NCBI GenBank assembly: GCA_024645175.1
Contig: JAHEGB010000001.1
Span: 1-64,000, forward strand
DNA from: Microbacteriaceae bacterium
Lineage (GTDB): Bacteria > Actinomycetota > Actinomycetes > Actinomycetales > Microbacteriaceae
Direction of reading: 5' to 3'
DNA: 64,000 nucleotides
Positions 1-10,457 of the stretch are shown here, piece by piece. Made by a program: the position numbers and the translations under genes. Positions within the stretch are counted from its first letter, which is position 1, and the number at the start of each line of letters is the position of its first letter. Under the pieces are notes generated by a model. The model was given only the letters and a program-made list of their open reading frames with translations, was not told where the DNA came from and made no database searches.

Positions 1-23
1 CTTCTCGCGGTTAGAGTTTTCTC

Positions 24-1298
24 ATGACCAAACTGGGCGAATCGAGCGACCTGCTCAAGTGTTCTTTCTGCGGAAAGAGCCAGAAGCAGGTGCGCAAGCT
101 AATTGCCGGCCCAGGCGTTTTCATTTGCGACGAATGCATCGAGCTTTGCAACGAGATCATCGAAGAAGAACTCGGCCAAGCACCTAAGCCTGTCGACGAA
201 ACTGAGCTTCCGAAGCCTCGCGAAATCAAAGGCTTTCTCGATGAATATGTCATCGGTCAAGACCAGGCCAAGAAGGCTCTTTCTGTAGCCGTCTATAACC
301 ACTACAAGAGAATTCGCTCACGTGGCACCCTTACCAGTGCTGGCAAAGAGCACGACCAAATCGAGATCGCCAAGTCGAACATTTTGATGATTGGCCCGAC
401 CGGTTGCGGAAAGACCTATTTGGCGCAAACCCTTGCAAAGCGTTTGAACGTGCCTTTCGCGGTTGCAGACGCCACGGCGCTCACCGAGGCTGGCTATGTC
501 GGTGAAGACGTTGAGAACATTTTGCTAAAGCTTCTTCAGGCTGCAGACGGCGACGTAAAGCGCGCCGAAAACGGCATTATCTACATCGACGAGATTGACA
601 AGATTTCACGCAAGGCCGAGAACCCTTCAATCACTCGCGATGTTTCGGGCGAGGGTGTTCAGCAGGCGCTTCTAAAGATTCTTGAAGGAACTGTGGCTTC
701 GGTTCCACCTCAGGGTGGTCGCAAGCACCCGCAGCAAGAGTTCATTCAGCTCGACACAACCAACATTCTTTTCATCGTGGCCGGTGCATTCGCGGGTCTC
801 GAAGAAATCATTTCTTCTCGTGCGGGCAAGAAGGGCATCGGCTTTGGCTCGCCAATCTTCGCAAAGGGCGACGTTGCCGAAATCTTCAGCGAAGTTCAGC
901 CAGAAGACCTTCGCAAGTTTGGGCTCATCCCAGAATTCATCGGTCGTTTGCCCGTTATTGCAACCGTCAAAGAGCTCGACCGAAGCGCACTCATGGAGAT
1001 TCTCACCACTCCGAAGAACGCACTAACCAAGCAGTACCAGCGCATGTTTGAACTCGACGGTTTCGAACTCGAATTCGATCACGACGCCCTCGAGAGCATT
1101 GCAGACATGGCTGTAGCCCGCGAAACCGGTGCTCGTGGCCTTCGAGCCATCATGGAAGAAATTCTCGGCCCAATCATGTTCGAGATTCCGGGCAGCGAAG
1201 TTCAGGGCATTGTGCGAATCACTCGCGACGTTGTTGAAAACAAAGAGACGCCGGCAATCTTGCCTTTCAAGAGCAGCCGCCAAGAAAAATCTGCCTAA
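24..1298 (+). CDS. clpX: ATP-dependent Clp protease ATP-binding subunit ClpX
   Basis: N-terminal C4 zinc finger ([11 protein letters not shown]...CDECIELC), Walker [12 protein letters not shown] loop region; full length 424 aa. Confidence 0.98.
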   Translation: MTKLGESSDLLKCSFCGKSQKQVRKLIAGPGVFICDECIELCNEIIEEELGQAPKPVDETELPKPREIKGFLDEYVIGQDQAKKALSVAVYNHYKRIRSRGTLTSAGKEHDQIEIAKSNILMIGPTGCGKTYLAQTLAKRLNVPFAVADATALTEAGYVGEDVENILLKLLQAADGDVKRAENGIIYIDEIDKISRKAENPSITRDVSGEGVQQALLKILEGTVASVPPQGGRKHPQQEFIQLDTTNILFIVAGAFAGLEEIISSRAGKKGIGFGSPIFAKGDVAEIFSEVQPEDLRKFGLIPEFIGRLPVIATVKELDRSALMEILTTPKNALTKQYQRMFELDGFELEFDHDALESIADMAVARETGARGLRAIMEEILGPIMFEIPGSEVQGIVRITRDVVENKETPAILPFKSSRQEKSA

Positions 1299-1301
1299 CA
1301 A

Positions 1302-2477
1302 ATGGCCTTCAGCTTCGCTGATCACAAAGCGCCGATGCTCGCAGGGTCGGTTGCCTCAATCACCGGTCAAGCGGCAAGCACTGGCGTTGTTCTAGCCGCT
1401 CTTACGGCGCTCGGTGCAAACCAAAACCAAATCGTCTCGGTAATCTTCTCGATGTTGATTCTCTATGGTGTTTTGTCGATTGTGCTGTCGTGGCGCTACA
1501 AGATGCCGCTGAGTATCGTCTGGTCTACGCCTGGCGCTGCTTTACTGGTTTCAGCAGGTGCTCTCAACTATGGTTTTGAGACTGCCGTTGGTGCGTTCAT
1601 TTTTGCAGCATTCATGATTGCGCTAACTGGTCTTTGGCCAGCTCTCGGAAGACTGGTCACCTCGATTCCTAAACCGATTGCTAGCGCGATGCTGGCTGGT
1701 GTCATCTTCAGTTTTTGCATTGCGCCATTTCAATCGCTGAAAGATTTTCCGTTGATTATGGCACCGGTGCTATTGGTGTGGCTGGTGCTTTACAAGTACG
1801 CGAACATCTGGGCGACTCCGGTTTCGATGGTTCTGCTTTTCACGCTCACCGCTTTGCAGTTCAACATCACGGTGCCAATTGACCAGATTTGGCCGACGGC
1901 TGCGATTGTTGTTCCGCAGTTCTCGCTGCCGGCAATTGTTTCAATCGGCATTCCGCTCTACCTGGTGACCATGGCGAGCCAAAACATTCCGGGCATAGCC
2001 ATCATGAAGTCCTTTGGTTATGAAGTTCCGTTTAGGCCAGTGATGCTTGCAACCGGCTTTGGTTCGTTATTTGCAAATGCATTTGGTGGCTTTGTGGCAA
2101 ACCTAGCCGCAATTACCGCCGCGCTAAACGCCAACGAACACGCTCACAAAGACCCGAGTCGCCGTTGGCTCTCTTCCGTTTATGGGGGAGTTGTCTATTT
2201 GATTCTCGCTGCGGCAACCGGCGCAATGATTAGCTTCGTTATTCAATCTCCACGAGAGATTGTTCTCGCTGGTGCCGGCCTTGCTCTGTTTGGCACAATC
2301 GTTGGCGCGTTCACCGCGATTGTCGAAGAGCCAAAGCTTCGCTTGCCAGCTGTTATTGCATTCTTGGTTGCTTCGTCAGGCATGGCGCTGTTCTCGGTCG
2401 GCTCAGCCTTTTGGGCACTCGCCGCCGGTGTGCTGGTCTGGCGTTGGCTCGAATTTAGAGCAAACCGCGTCGCTTGA
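1302..2477 (+). CDS. BenE family benzoate/H+ symporter-like membrane transporter
   Basis: 391 aa, about 12 hydrophobic segments, BenE-like motifs (VWSTPGAALL, GFGSLFANAFGGFVANLAAITAAL). Confidence 0.85.
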   Translation: MAFSFADHKAPMLAGSVASITGQAASTGVVLAALTALGANQNQIVSVIFSMLILYGVLSIVLSWRYKMPLSIVWSTPGAALLVSAGALNYGFETAVGAFIFAAFMIALTGLWPALGRLVTSIPKPIASAMLAGVIFSFCIAPFQSLKDFPLIMAPVLLVWLVLYKYANIWATPVSMVLLFTLTALQFNITVPIDQIWPTAAIVVPQFSLPAIVSIGIPLYLVTMASQNIPGIAIMKSFGYEVPFRPVMLATGFGSLFANAFGGFVANLAAITAALNANEHAHKDPSRRWLSSVYGGVVYLILAAATGAMISFVIQSPREIVLAGAGLALFGTIVGAFTAIVEEPKLRLPAVIAFLVASSGMALFSVGSAFWALAAGVLVWRWLEFRANRVA

Positions 2478-4506
2478 GCAGCGGCTCAATCGAAGCGTCT
2501 TTTCCTCTGAAGTTTCTGAACAACTGAAGCGCGTCCTGCGTTCCGCCGCGTGAAAGCAATTCATTTCTGAAGTGGTCTCCGTTTGCGCGGGTTAGACCGC
2601 CGTTGTTCTTGAACCAGTCGACTGTGTCGGCGTCGAGAACCTCTGACCAGATGTAGCCGTAGTAACCCGCAGAGTAGCCACCCGCGAAAATGTGCGAGAA
2701 GTAGGTGCTGCGATATCTGGTTGGCACTAGATCGAAGTCGAGGCCATAGTCGGCGATTGCCTTAGCCTCAAACTCTTCGACGTTGGTCGGAATCTGATCT
2801 GGAGTTAGCTGGTGCCAAGCTAGGTCGAGAACCGCAGCAGACAGGTATGAAACCGTCGCGTGGCCCTGGTTGAAGGTCTCTGCTCGCTTTAGGTTGTCGA
2901 TCCATTCCTGCGGAAGCGCTTCGCCAGTTTGGTAGTGCTTGGCAAAGTTCTCGACCACTTCTGGCCAGAGCATCCACATTTCGTTAACCTGCGAAGGAAA
3001 CTCGACAAAGTCGCGAGGCGTGCTTGTGCCAGAGAATCGTGGATACTTCACGTTCGAAAGCATTCCGTGAATTGCGTGACCGAATTCGTGGAACAAAGTG
3101 GTGGTGAAGTCAAAGCTTAGAAGTGCTGGTTCACCCTTTGCAGGCTTTGGCACGTTCAAGTTGTTCACTACAACCGGAAGCTGACCTAGAAGGTGGTTCT
3201 GGTCGACGAGGTTGTTCATCCATGCGCCGCCGCGTTTTGATTCGCGAGTGAAGAAGTCGCCAATGAAGAGCGCGAGCTTGCTGCCATCTTCGTTGAAGAC
3301 CTCGAAGACGCGAGCCTCTGGGTGATAGGCAACAAGGTCTGTGCGTTCTTTGAAAGTGATTCCGAACAGCTTGGTTGCTGCGAAGAAGACGCCATCAAAA
3401 AGCACGCGGTCTAGTTCGAAGTAAGGCTTGAACAACTCGGTGTCGATGTTGTACTTCTCGAGGCGCACCTTTTCGGTGTAGATGTCCCAGTCATAAGACT
3501 GAACCTTGAAGTCTTCGCCTGACTTGGCGATGGCAGCCTGGATGTCTGCAGCTTCTAGTTCGGCGTTGCGACGGGCCGCTGGAGCGATCTTGCGCAACAT
3601 CTCGTGCACGTTGGCTGGATTCTTGGCGGTGCGGTCTGTGAGCACATAGTGTGCGTGTGACTCATAGCCAAACAGCTGTGCCTTCTCGGCGCGCAGCTTT
3701 GCCATCTCTAGCAAGATTGGTCGGTTGTCGTTTTCGTTGTTGCGACCGCCTTTGAGCAGCGAGTTCGCCATGATCTTTTCGCGAAGCGAGCGGTTGGTCA
3801 GAGTTTCAAGCATTGGGTTACCGGTGAAGTTAACCATCGCGAGCAGCCACTTGCCTTCGTGTCCGCGCTCTTTCGCCAAGTCTGCTGCCGCTTCGATTTC
3901 ACTTGCTGAAAGTCCATCGAGTTCTGCAACGTCATCAACCAAGACCGCAAGGTCGTTGGTGTCTGCGAGAAGCTGCTGAGAGAACTTGGTCTCTAGTTCT
4001 GCGAGACGCTGGTTGATCTGCATTGCCTTCGCGCGCTCGGCGTCGCTAAGGTGAGCACCGGCCTGTCTGAAGTCTTCGTAGTAGCGCACCAATAGCCAGT
4101 CGCCCTCGGCATCTAGACCAAGTGAGTCGCGCTTGTTGTAAAGCTCTTCGACGCGAGCGTAAAGAACCGGGTTCAGACGAATGGTGTCGCTGTGAGCAGA
4201 TAGCTTCGGAGCGATTTCTTCTTCGATCTTGTCGAGTTCAGGCGAGGTGTCGCTCGATGACTTGTTATAGAAGACCATGAGCATGCGCTCGAGAATCTTG
4301 CCAGCGCGCTCCATTGCAACGATGGTGTTTTCGAATGTCGCGTCGCCAGAGGCAAGAATTGCGTCAATCTCGGCTAGGTGTTCTTCGCAGCCCGCATAGA
4401 AAGCTGGCAGATAGTGCTCATCGCGAATCTTCGTGAAATCAGGAAGCTCGTATTCGAGAGTCGAGCGAAGGGCAAATGGGTTTTCAGCGTTGAAAGTCAT
4501 AGGCAA
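2455..4506 (-). CDS. dcp: M3 family metallopeptidase (peptidyl-dipeptidase Dcp / oligopeptidase-like)
   Basis: HEFGHAIHGML zinc-binding motif, M3 length and C-terminal motifs (GGYSAGYYGYIWSEVLDAD). Confidence 0.92.
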   Translation of the reverse strand: MPMTFNAENPFALRSTLEYELPDFTKIRDEHYLPAFYAGCEEHLAEIDAILASGDATFENTIVAMERAGKILERMLMVFYNKSSSDTSPELDKIEEEIAPKLSAHSDTIRLNPVLYARVEELYNKRDSLGLDAEGDWLLVRYYEDFRQAGAHLSDAERAKAMQINQRLAELETKFSQQLLADTNDLAVLVDDVAELDGLSASEIEAAADLAKERGHEGKWLLAMVNFTGNPMLETLTNRSLREKIMANSLLKGGRNNENDNRPILLEMAKLRAEKAQLFGYESHAHYVLTDRTAKNPANVHEMLRKIAPAARRNAELEAADIQAAIAKSGEDFKVQSYDWDIYTEKVRLEKYNIDTELFKPYFELDRVLFDGVFFAATKLFGITFKERTDLVAYHPEARVFEVFNEDGSKLALFIGDFFTRESKRGGAWMNNLVDQNHLLGQLPVVVNNLNVPKPAKGEPALLSFDFTTTLFHEFGHAIHGMLSNVKYPRFSGTSTPRDFVEFPSQVNEMWMLWPEVVENFAKHYQTGEALPQEWIDNLKRAETFNQGHATVSYLSAAVLDLAWHQLTPDQIPTNVEEFEAKAIADYGLDFDLVPTRYRSTYFSHIFAGGYSAGYYGYIWSEVLDADTVDWFKNNGGLTRANGDHFRNELLSRGGTQDALQLFRNFRGKDASIEPLLKRRGLL

Positions 4507-4521
4507 TAGCCTACGACCGTC

Positions 4522-7152
4522 TTATGCCTCTTCTGCCGGCTTCAATACGACGTCGATGACGGCTACTTCTTCGCCCTCGGCATATGCAAGATCTTCGATT
4601 CGGCCAACGCCCTTGAGGTCTTTTTCAAAGACACGGATGCTGGTGAGTACCGCCGCGGGAGCCTGAAGAGTAGCCGAAAGAACCTCGGCCTTCATCGAGG
4701 CTTTTGCGTCTGACTTTGCCTTGCGAATGCCGACGAGAGCCGTGGCCGCGAGCTCGAGAAGCCCGTGGTTGCTGGCATCTAGGCCTTCGGTTAGTTCGTC
4801 GACGGTTGGCCAGCTCGCGCGGTGAATCGAACCTGCCTCGGTCTGCCACCAACCCCAAACCTCTTCTGTTGCGAATGGCAAGAACGGTGCGAATAGGCGA
4901 AGCATCGTGTGCAGTGCCTGGCGAAGTGCAATCGCGGCTGAGGCCTGGGCAGCCGGACTCGCACCGGCTTGTCCGTATGCACGCTCTTTGACGAGCTCTA
5001 GGTAGTCATCGGTGAAGTTCCAGAAGAACTTTTCGGTTAGTTCGAGTGACTTGGTGTGGTCGTAGTTTTCGAACGCGCGAGTTGCCTCGCGAACGACGTC
5101 TGCAAGCGAAAGCAACATTGCCTGGTCGATTGCCTCGGTTACTTCGGTGTGACCCGCAGGAACCTCAAACGAAAGAGCGAACTTTGCTGCGTTCAAAAGT
5201 TTGATTGCCAGACGGCGACCGATTTTCATCTGACCTGTGTCGAAAGCCGCGTCGGTTCCGAGACGAGCAGATGCAGCCCAGTAGCGAACCGCATCGCTGC
5301 CGTGTTCTTCGAGCATGTCACTCGGGGTGACAACGTTGCCCTTCGACTTCGACATCTTTTTGCGGTCTGGGTCGAGAATCCAGCCCGAGATCGCAGCGTT
5401 CTTCCAAGGCAGCTTGCCTTCTTCTTGTTCGCTGCGAAGCAAGGTTGAGAACAACCAGGTGCGAATGATGTCTTGCCCCTGTGGGCGAAGGTCATAAGGA
5501 AAAACCTTTGCAAACAATTCAGGGTCGGCAATCCAACCGCCGGCAAGTTGCGGGGTCAGCGAAGAAGTTGCCCAGGTGTCCATGATGTCCATCTCGCCGA
5601 CGAAACCATTCGGTTGGTTGCGCTGCGATTCGGTGTAACCGGCAGGAACATCGCTCGATGGGTCAACCGGCAAAAGTGAGTGATCTGGAACAAGCGGTGA
5701 GTCAAACTGTGTCTCGCCATTTGCGTCGATCGCATACCAAACTGGAATCGGCACACCGAAGAAACGCTGGCGCGAAATTAGCCAGTCGCCGGTGAGTCCG
5801 TTTACCCAGTTCTCAAAACGAACGCGCATGAAGTCAGGGTGAAAGTTCAGCTGCTTGCCAAGAGCGATCAGACGCTCACGCAAGTCGGCATCGCGGCCAC
5901 CGTTTCTGATGTACCACTGACGGGTCGAAACAATCTCGAGTGGCTTGTCGCCCTTCTCGAAGAACTTAACCGGGTGGGTGATTGGCTTTGGTTCGCCAAC
6001 CATGTCGCCAGACTCCTGCAGCAACTCAACTATGCGCTGCTTCGCCGAGAACACGGTCTTTCCGGCTAGTTCGGCGAACACCTCTTTGCCGCGAGCGCTG
6101 GTGATGACCTCAGGGGCTTCAGCAAGGATGCGGCCATCCCAGCCAATTATTGCGCGGTTTGGCAGGTCAAGCTCGCGCCACCAGATCACGTCGGTTACGT
6201 CACCGAAAGTACAAATCATCGCGATGCCAGAGCCCTTGTCGATCTGAGCCAGGCGATGTGCGACAACCGGAACCTCAACGCCAAACAGCGGAGTCTTCAC
6301 GGTCTTGCCGAAAAGCGGCTGGTAGCGCTCGTCGTCTGGGTGTGCCACAAGAGCGACACATGCAGGCAACAATTCTGGGCGAGTGGTCTCAATAAAAATC
6401 TTGCCGCCATCCCAAAGCGAAGCATCGACATCGAAACCGACGCGGTGATAAGCACCTGGCTGATCGCGATCTTCGAGCTCTGCCTGAGCGACGGCTGTTC
6501 TGAAGGTGATGTCCCAAAGGGTTGGTGCCATCGACTGGTATGCCTCACCGCGAGCAAGGTTGTTCAAGAACGCCTTCTGCGAAACAGCCTGAGCCGAAGG
6601 TGCGATGGTCTGGTAAGTCTGCTTCCAGTCAACTGACAATCCGAGTTGACGCCACAGTGCCTCGAAAACCTTTTCGTCTTCTACGGTCAACTTCTCGCAA
6701 AGTTCAATAAAGTTGCGACGCGAAATCGCAATCTGGTCGGCAGCCTTGCTGCTCTTGTTGTCGCCACCTTCGAATGGCGGAACGAAATCGGCCTGATAAG
6801 GCAGGGTAGGGTCGCAGCGAACACCGTAGTAGTTCTGAACGCGACGCTCTGTCGGCAGCCCGTTGTCATCCCAGCCCATTGGGTAGAACACTTCGAAACC
6901 GTTCATGCGCTTGAAACGAGCGACAACGTCGGTGTGGGTGTAGCTAAAGACGTGACCCACGTGCAGAGAACCAGAAGCGGTAGGTGGCGGGGTGTCGATC
7001 GAATAAACCTGGCTGCGGTCAGCCTCGCGGCGAAAGCGGTAGACACCGTCGTTCTCCCAGACCAAGCCCCATTTCTGCTCGAGGCCTTCGACTCCCACCT
7101 TTTCAGGTGTGGCGGCAGAAGCGAGCAGGGCGGTCTTGGCAGGCAGGTTCAC
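4522..7152 (-). CDS. valS: Valine--tRNA ligase (archaeal-type motif)
   Basis: HVGH signature in GSLHVGHVFSYTHTDVVARF, KMSKS motif, GWDDNGLPTERRV motif; 876 aa. Confidence 0.96.
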   Translation of the reverse strand: MNLPAKTALLASAATPEKVGVEGLEQKWGLVWENDGVYRFRREADRSQVYSIDTPPPTASGSLHVGHVFSYTHTDVVARFKRMNGFEVFYPMGWDDNGLPTERRVQNYYGVRCDPTLPYQADFVPPFEGGDNKSSKAADQIAISRRNFIELCEKLTVEDEKVFEALWRQLGLSVDWKQTYQTIAPSAQAVSQKAFLNNLARGEAYQSMAPTLWDITFRTAVAQAELEDRDQPGAYHRVGFDVDASLWDGGKIFIETTRPELLPACVALVAHPDDERYQPLFGKTVKTPLFGVEVPVVAHRLAQIDKGSGIAMICTFGDVTDVIWWRELDLPNRAIIGWDGRILAEAPEVITSARGKEVFAELAGKTVFSAKQRIVELLQESGDMVGEPKPITHPVKFFEKGDKPLEIVSTRQWYIRNGGRDADLRERLIALGKQLNFHPDFMRVRFENWVNGLTGDWLISRQRFFGVPIPVWYAIDANGETQFDSPLVPDHSLLPVDPSSDVPAGYTESQRNQPNGFVGEMDIMDTWATSSLTPQLAGGWIADPELFAKVFPYDLRPQGQDIIRTWLFSTLLRSEQEEGKLPWKNAAISGWILDPDRKKMSKSKGNVVTPSDMLEEHGSDAVRYWAASARLGTDAAFDTGQMKIGRRLAIKLLNAAKFALSFEVPAGHTEVTEAIDQAMLLSLADVVREATRAFENYDHTKSLELTEKFFWNFTDDYLELVKERAYGQAGASPAAQASAAIALRQALHTMLRLFAPFLPFATEEVWGWWQTEAGSIHRASWPTVDELTEGLDASNHGLLELAATALVGIRKAKSDAKASMKAEVLSATLQAPAAVLTSIRVFEKDLKGVGRIEDLAYAEGEEVAVIDVVLKPAEEA

Positions 7153-7229
7153 TAGAAAGTCTCCATAAAACGGGTTTATAACAGGTTAACATTGATGAAG
7201 ACTTATCGCGCTGAGCCAGAAAGCTATCA

Positions 7230-10200
7230 ATGTATCCAAAGGTCAACGCTGATTCCGCCCGCGATGGCGTGAACCCAAGCCCGAGCTTCCCTGCACTAGA
7301 AGAGCAGGTGCTTGCCTATTGGCAGAAAGACGGCACTTTTCAGGCCAGCATCGACCAGCGCAAGGCCGAAAACGCTGAAGAATTCGTCTTTTACGACGGC
7401 CCTCCGTTCGCAAACGGCCTTCCTCACTACGGTCACCTGCTTACCGGGTACACCAAAGACATGGTTCCTCGCTACAAGACAATGCGCGGATACCGCGTTG
7501 AGCGTCGATTTGGCTGGGACACCCACGGTCTACCTGCTGAGGTAGAGGCAGAGCGCCAACTCAAGATCTCGGGTCGCCCAGAGATCGAGGCATTCGGCAT
7601 CGACAAGTTCAACGACTACTGCCGCACATCGGTGTTGAAGTACACCGAAGACTGGCGAACCTACGTAACCCGCCAAGCCCGCTGGGTTGACTTCGACAAT
7701 GACTACAAGACTCTCGACAAGCCGTTTACAGAGAGCGTGCTCTGGGCGTTCAAGCAGTTGCACAACAAGGGGCTTATCTACGAAGGCTTCAAGGTGCTCG
7801 CTTATTGCTGGCGCTGTGAGACACCGCTCTCAAACCACGAACTTCGCATGGATGACGACGTCTACAAGACCCGCCAAGACCAGACCGTCACCGTAACCTT
7901 CAAAATCACCGATGGCGCGCTCGCGGGAGTCAAGTTGCTCGCCTGGACGACCACCCCGTGGACCCTGCCGACGAACTTCGCGCTCGCGGTAGGCCCAGAG
8001 ATTGAATATGCGGTCGTTGTAGCCGGCCCGAATGGCGCAGCCGACGGCTCTGTTGCTGGCTCGAAGTTCATGCTTGCAAAGTCGCAGGTTGGCGCATATG
8101 CCAAAGACCTCGGCTATGACAGCGCAGAAGATGTAGTCATCGAGAGCACCCAGCTTGGCAAGACCCTCGCCGGCATTCGCTACGAACGACTATTTGATTA
8201 CTACGCAGACACCGAGAAGTTCGATGTTGCAAACGCATGGCAGGTTTTGGTCGGTGACTACGTTGCAGACAACGAAGGCACCGGCATCGTTCACCAGGCT
8301 CCTGCCTATGGTGAAGATGACCAGAATCTCTGCAACGCTGCAAATATTCCGACCTACGTATCTGTTAACGAGCGAGGCGAATTCAATTCGCTAATCACCG
8401 ACTTCGAAGGTCAGCACGTATTCGAAGCGAACAAGCCGATCACCCAGCGACTAAAGGCAGACGGCCGCTTGCTTCGCCAGGCGTCTTATGACCACCCATA
8501 CCCGCACTGCTATCGCTGCAAGAACCCGCTGATCTACAAGGCCGTGTCTTCTTGGTTCGTTGAGACCACCAAGTTGCGCGACCGCATGCTCGAACTAAAC
8601 GAGCAGATCGACTGGACTCCCGAACACACCAAGGATGGCTCGTTCGGCAAGTGGCTCGAAAACGTTCGCGACTGGGCTATCTCGCGCAACCGATTCTGGG
8701 GAGCGCCGATTCCGGTATGGAAGTCTGACGACCCGAATTACCCGCGCATCGATGTCTATGGTTCGCTCGAAGAAATGCAACGCGACTTCGGCGTTAGCCC
8801 GAGTGACTTTCACCGCCCGGTGATCGACGAACTAACTCGACCAAACCCTGACGACCCAACAGGCAAGTCAATGATGCGTCGCGTTCCTGAAGTTCTCGAC
8901 TGCTGGTTCGAATCTGGTTCGATGCCATTTGCGCAAGCGCACTATCCGTTTGAAAACCAGGAGTGGTTCGACACTCACAGCCCTGGTGATTTCATCGTCG
9001 AATACATCGGCCAGACTCGCGGTTGGTTCTATACCTTGCACGTGCTTTCGACGGCACTGTTCGATCGACCAGCTTTCAAGTCGGCTGTCTCGCACGGAAT
9101 CATTCTTGGCGACGACGGACAAAAAATGTCTAAGTCGCTTCGCAACTATCCAGACGTAAACGAAGTTTTTGATCGCGATGGCGCTGATGCAATGCGTTGG
9201 TTCTTGCTGTCGTCACCAATTCTTCGCGGCGGAAACCTCAGCGTTACCGAGCAAGGAATTCGCGAGGGCATGCGACAGTTCGTGTTGCCACTTTGGAACA
9301 CCTATTACTTCTTCACTCTCTATGCGAACGCGAGTGGTTACGAGGCAAAGACCTCGTTCGGCAGCACCGATGTGCTCGACCGTTATTTGCTCGCCAAGGT
9401 TCGAGTCTTGATCGAAGAGGTCGAAGCTGATTTCGATCGTTACGACTCATATTCGGCAGCTGGTCGTTTGCGCGACTTCGCAGACGTTCTAACTAACTGG
9501 TACGTTCGCCGTTCGCGTGACCGTTTCTGGGCCGGCGACCAACAGGCATTCGACACGCTATTCACCGTGCTCGAAATTCTGTGCCGCGTTGCTGCTCCGC
9601 TTGCTCCGATGGTCACAGAAGAGATCTGGCGCGGACTAACCGCCGGCCGAAGCGTGCACCTCGAGCGCTGGCCAGACGCGGGTCTCGTGCCTGCAGACCG
9701 CAAACTTGCAGAGGCCATGGATGAGGTTCGCTCGGTTGCTTCGGTTGCTCAGAGCCTGCGCAAGCTAAACGGTTTGCGCGTGCGCCTGCCGCTTGCGACC
9801 CTGAACGTCGTTACCAAGAACGTTTCTGCGCTTGAAGATTTCGCAGACATCATCGCAGACGAGTTGAACGTCAAGCAGGTCAAGTTGGTCGAGCTTTCAC
9901 TCGATTCGACAACCGAGTTCGGTGTTATCAAGCGCCTGACTGTCAATGCCCGCGCAGCTGGTCCTCGAATCGGCAAGAGCGTGCAGGCGGTTATTCAAGC
10001 TGCTAAGGCCGGCGACTGGAGCGAGAGCAACGGTCAGGTTATTGCCGGTGGCGTCGCTCTAGAAGTTGGCGAATACGAAATCGATTTGGTTGCAGACATG
10101 ACCGAGGGAGTCGACGAAGCAGAGAAGACCGAGTTCATCGGAATTCTAAGCAGCGGCGGTTTCGTGATTCTCGATGGCAAGGTGACTCCTGCGCTTGCGG

Positions 10201-10451
10201 CTGAGGGTCTCGCGCGAGATGTTATCCGTGGTGTTCAGCAGGCTCGAAAAGATGCAGACTTCGACGTCAGTGATCGCATTGCGCTAACCGTAGTTGCAGA
10301 CGCATCTGTAATCGAAGCAGTTCACAATCACGCCGAGCTAATCAAGGGTGAGACGCTTTCACTTGAATTGCACGCGAGCGTCGGCGAAGTTGTCGATGGA
10401 GTTGAGGTTGGCGAAGGCCAATCGATTCAGATCTCAGTGGCGAAACTCTAG
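7230..10451 (+). CDS. ileS: Isoleucine--tRNA ligase (type 2-like)
   Basis: [50 protein letters not shown]; 1073 aa. Confidence 0.97.
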   Translation: MYPKVNADSARDGVNPSPSFPALEEQVLAYWQKDGTFQASIDQRKAENAEEFVFYDGPPFANGLPHYGHLLTGYTKDMVPRYKTMRGYRVERRFGWDTHGLPAEVEAERQLKISGRPEIEAFGIDKFNDYCRTSVLKYTEDWRTYVTRQARWVDFDNDYKTLDKPFTESVLWAFKQLHNKGLIYEGFKVLAYCWRCETPLSNHELRMDDDVYKTRQDQTVTVTFKITDGALAGVKLLAWTTTPWTLPTNFALAVGPEIEYAVVVAGPNGAADGSVAGSKFMLAKSQVGAYAKDLGYDSAEDVVIESTQLGKTLAGIRYERLFDYYADTEKFDVANAWQVLVGDYVADNEGTGIVHQAPAYGEDDQNLCNAANIPTYVSVNERGEFNSLITDFEGQHVFEANKPITQRLKADGRLLRQASYDHPYPHCYRCKNPLIYKAVSSWFVETTKLRDRMLELNEQIDWTPEHTKDGSFGKWLENVRDWAISRNRFWGAPIPVWKSDDPNYPRIDVYGSLEEMQRDFGVSPSDFHRPVIDELTRPNPDDPTGKSMMRRVPEVLDCWFESGSMPFAQAHYPFENQEWFDTHSPGDFIVEYIGQTRGWFYTLHVLSTALFDRPAFKSAVSHGIILGDDGQKMSKSLRNYPDVNEVFDRDGADAMRWFLLSSPILRGGNLSVTEQGIREGMRQFVLPLWNTYYFFTLYANASGYEAKTSFGSTDVLDRYLLAKVRVLIEEVEADFDRYDSYSAAGRLRDFADVLTNWYVRRSRDRFWAGDQQAFDTLFTVLEILCRVAAPLAPMVTEEIWRGLTAGRSVHLERWPDAGLVPADRKLAEAMDEVRSVASVAQSLRKLNGLRVRLPLATLNVVTKNVSALEDFADIIADELNVKQVKLVELSLDSTTEFGVIKRLTVNARAAGPRIGKSVQAVIQAAKAGDWSESNGQVIAGGVALEVGEYEIDLVADMTEGVDEAEKTEFIGILSSGGFVILDGKVTPALAAEGLARDVIRGVQQARKDADFDVSDRIALTVVADASVIEAVHNHAELIKGETLSLELHASVGEVVDGVEVGEGQSIQISVAKL

Positions 10452-10457
10452 GAATTC

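Noticed and set aside
5056-5448. 130-aa plus-strand ORF (and others across 4700-7150)
   Set aside because: Mirror ORFs of valS coding sequence without independent support.
7153-7229. T-box riboswitch for ileS/valS
   Set aside because: Only 77 bp separate the divergent genes and no T-box core sequence is evident; too short for a standard T-box.
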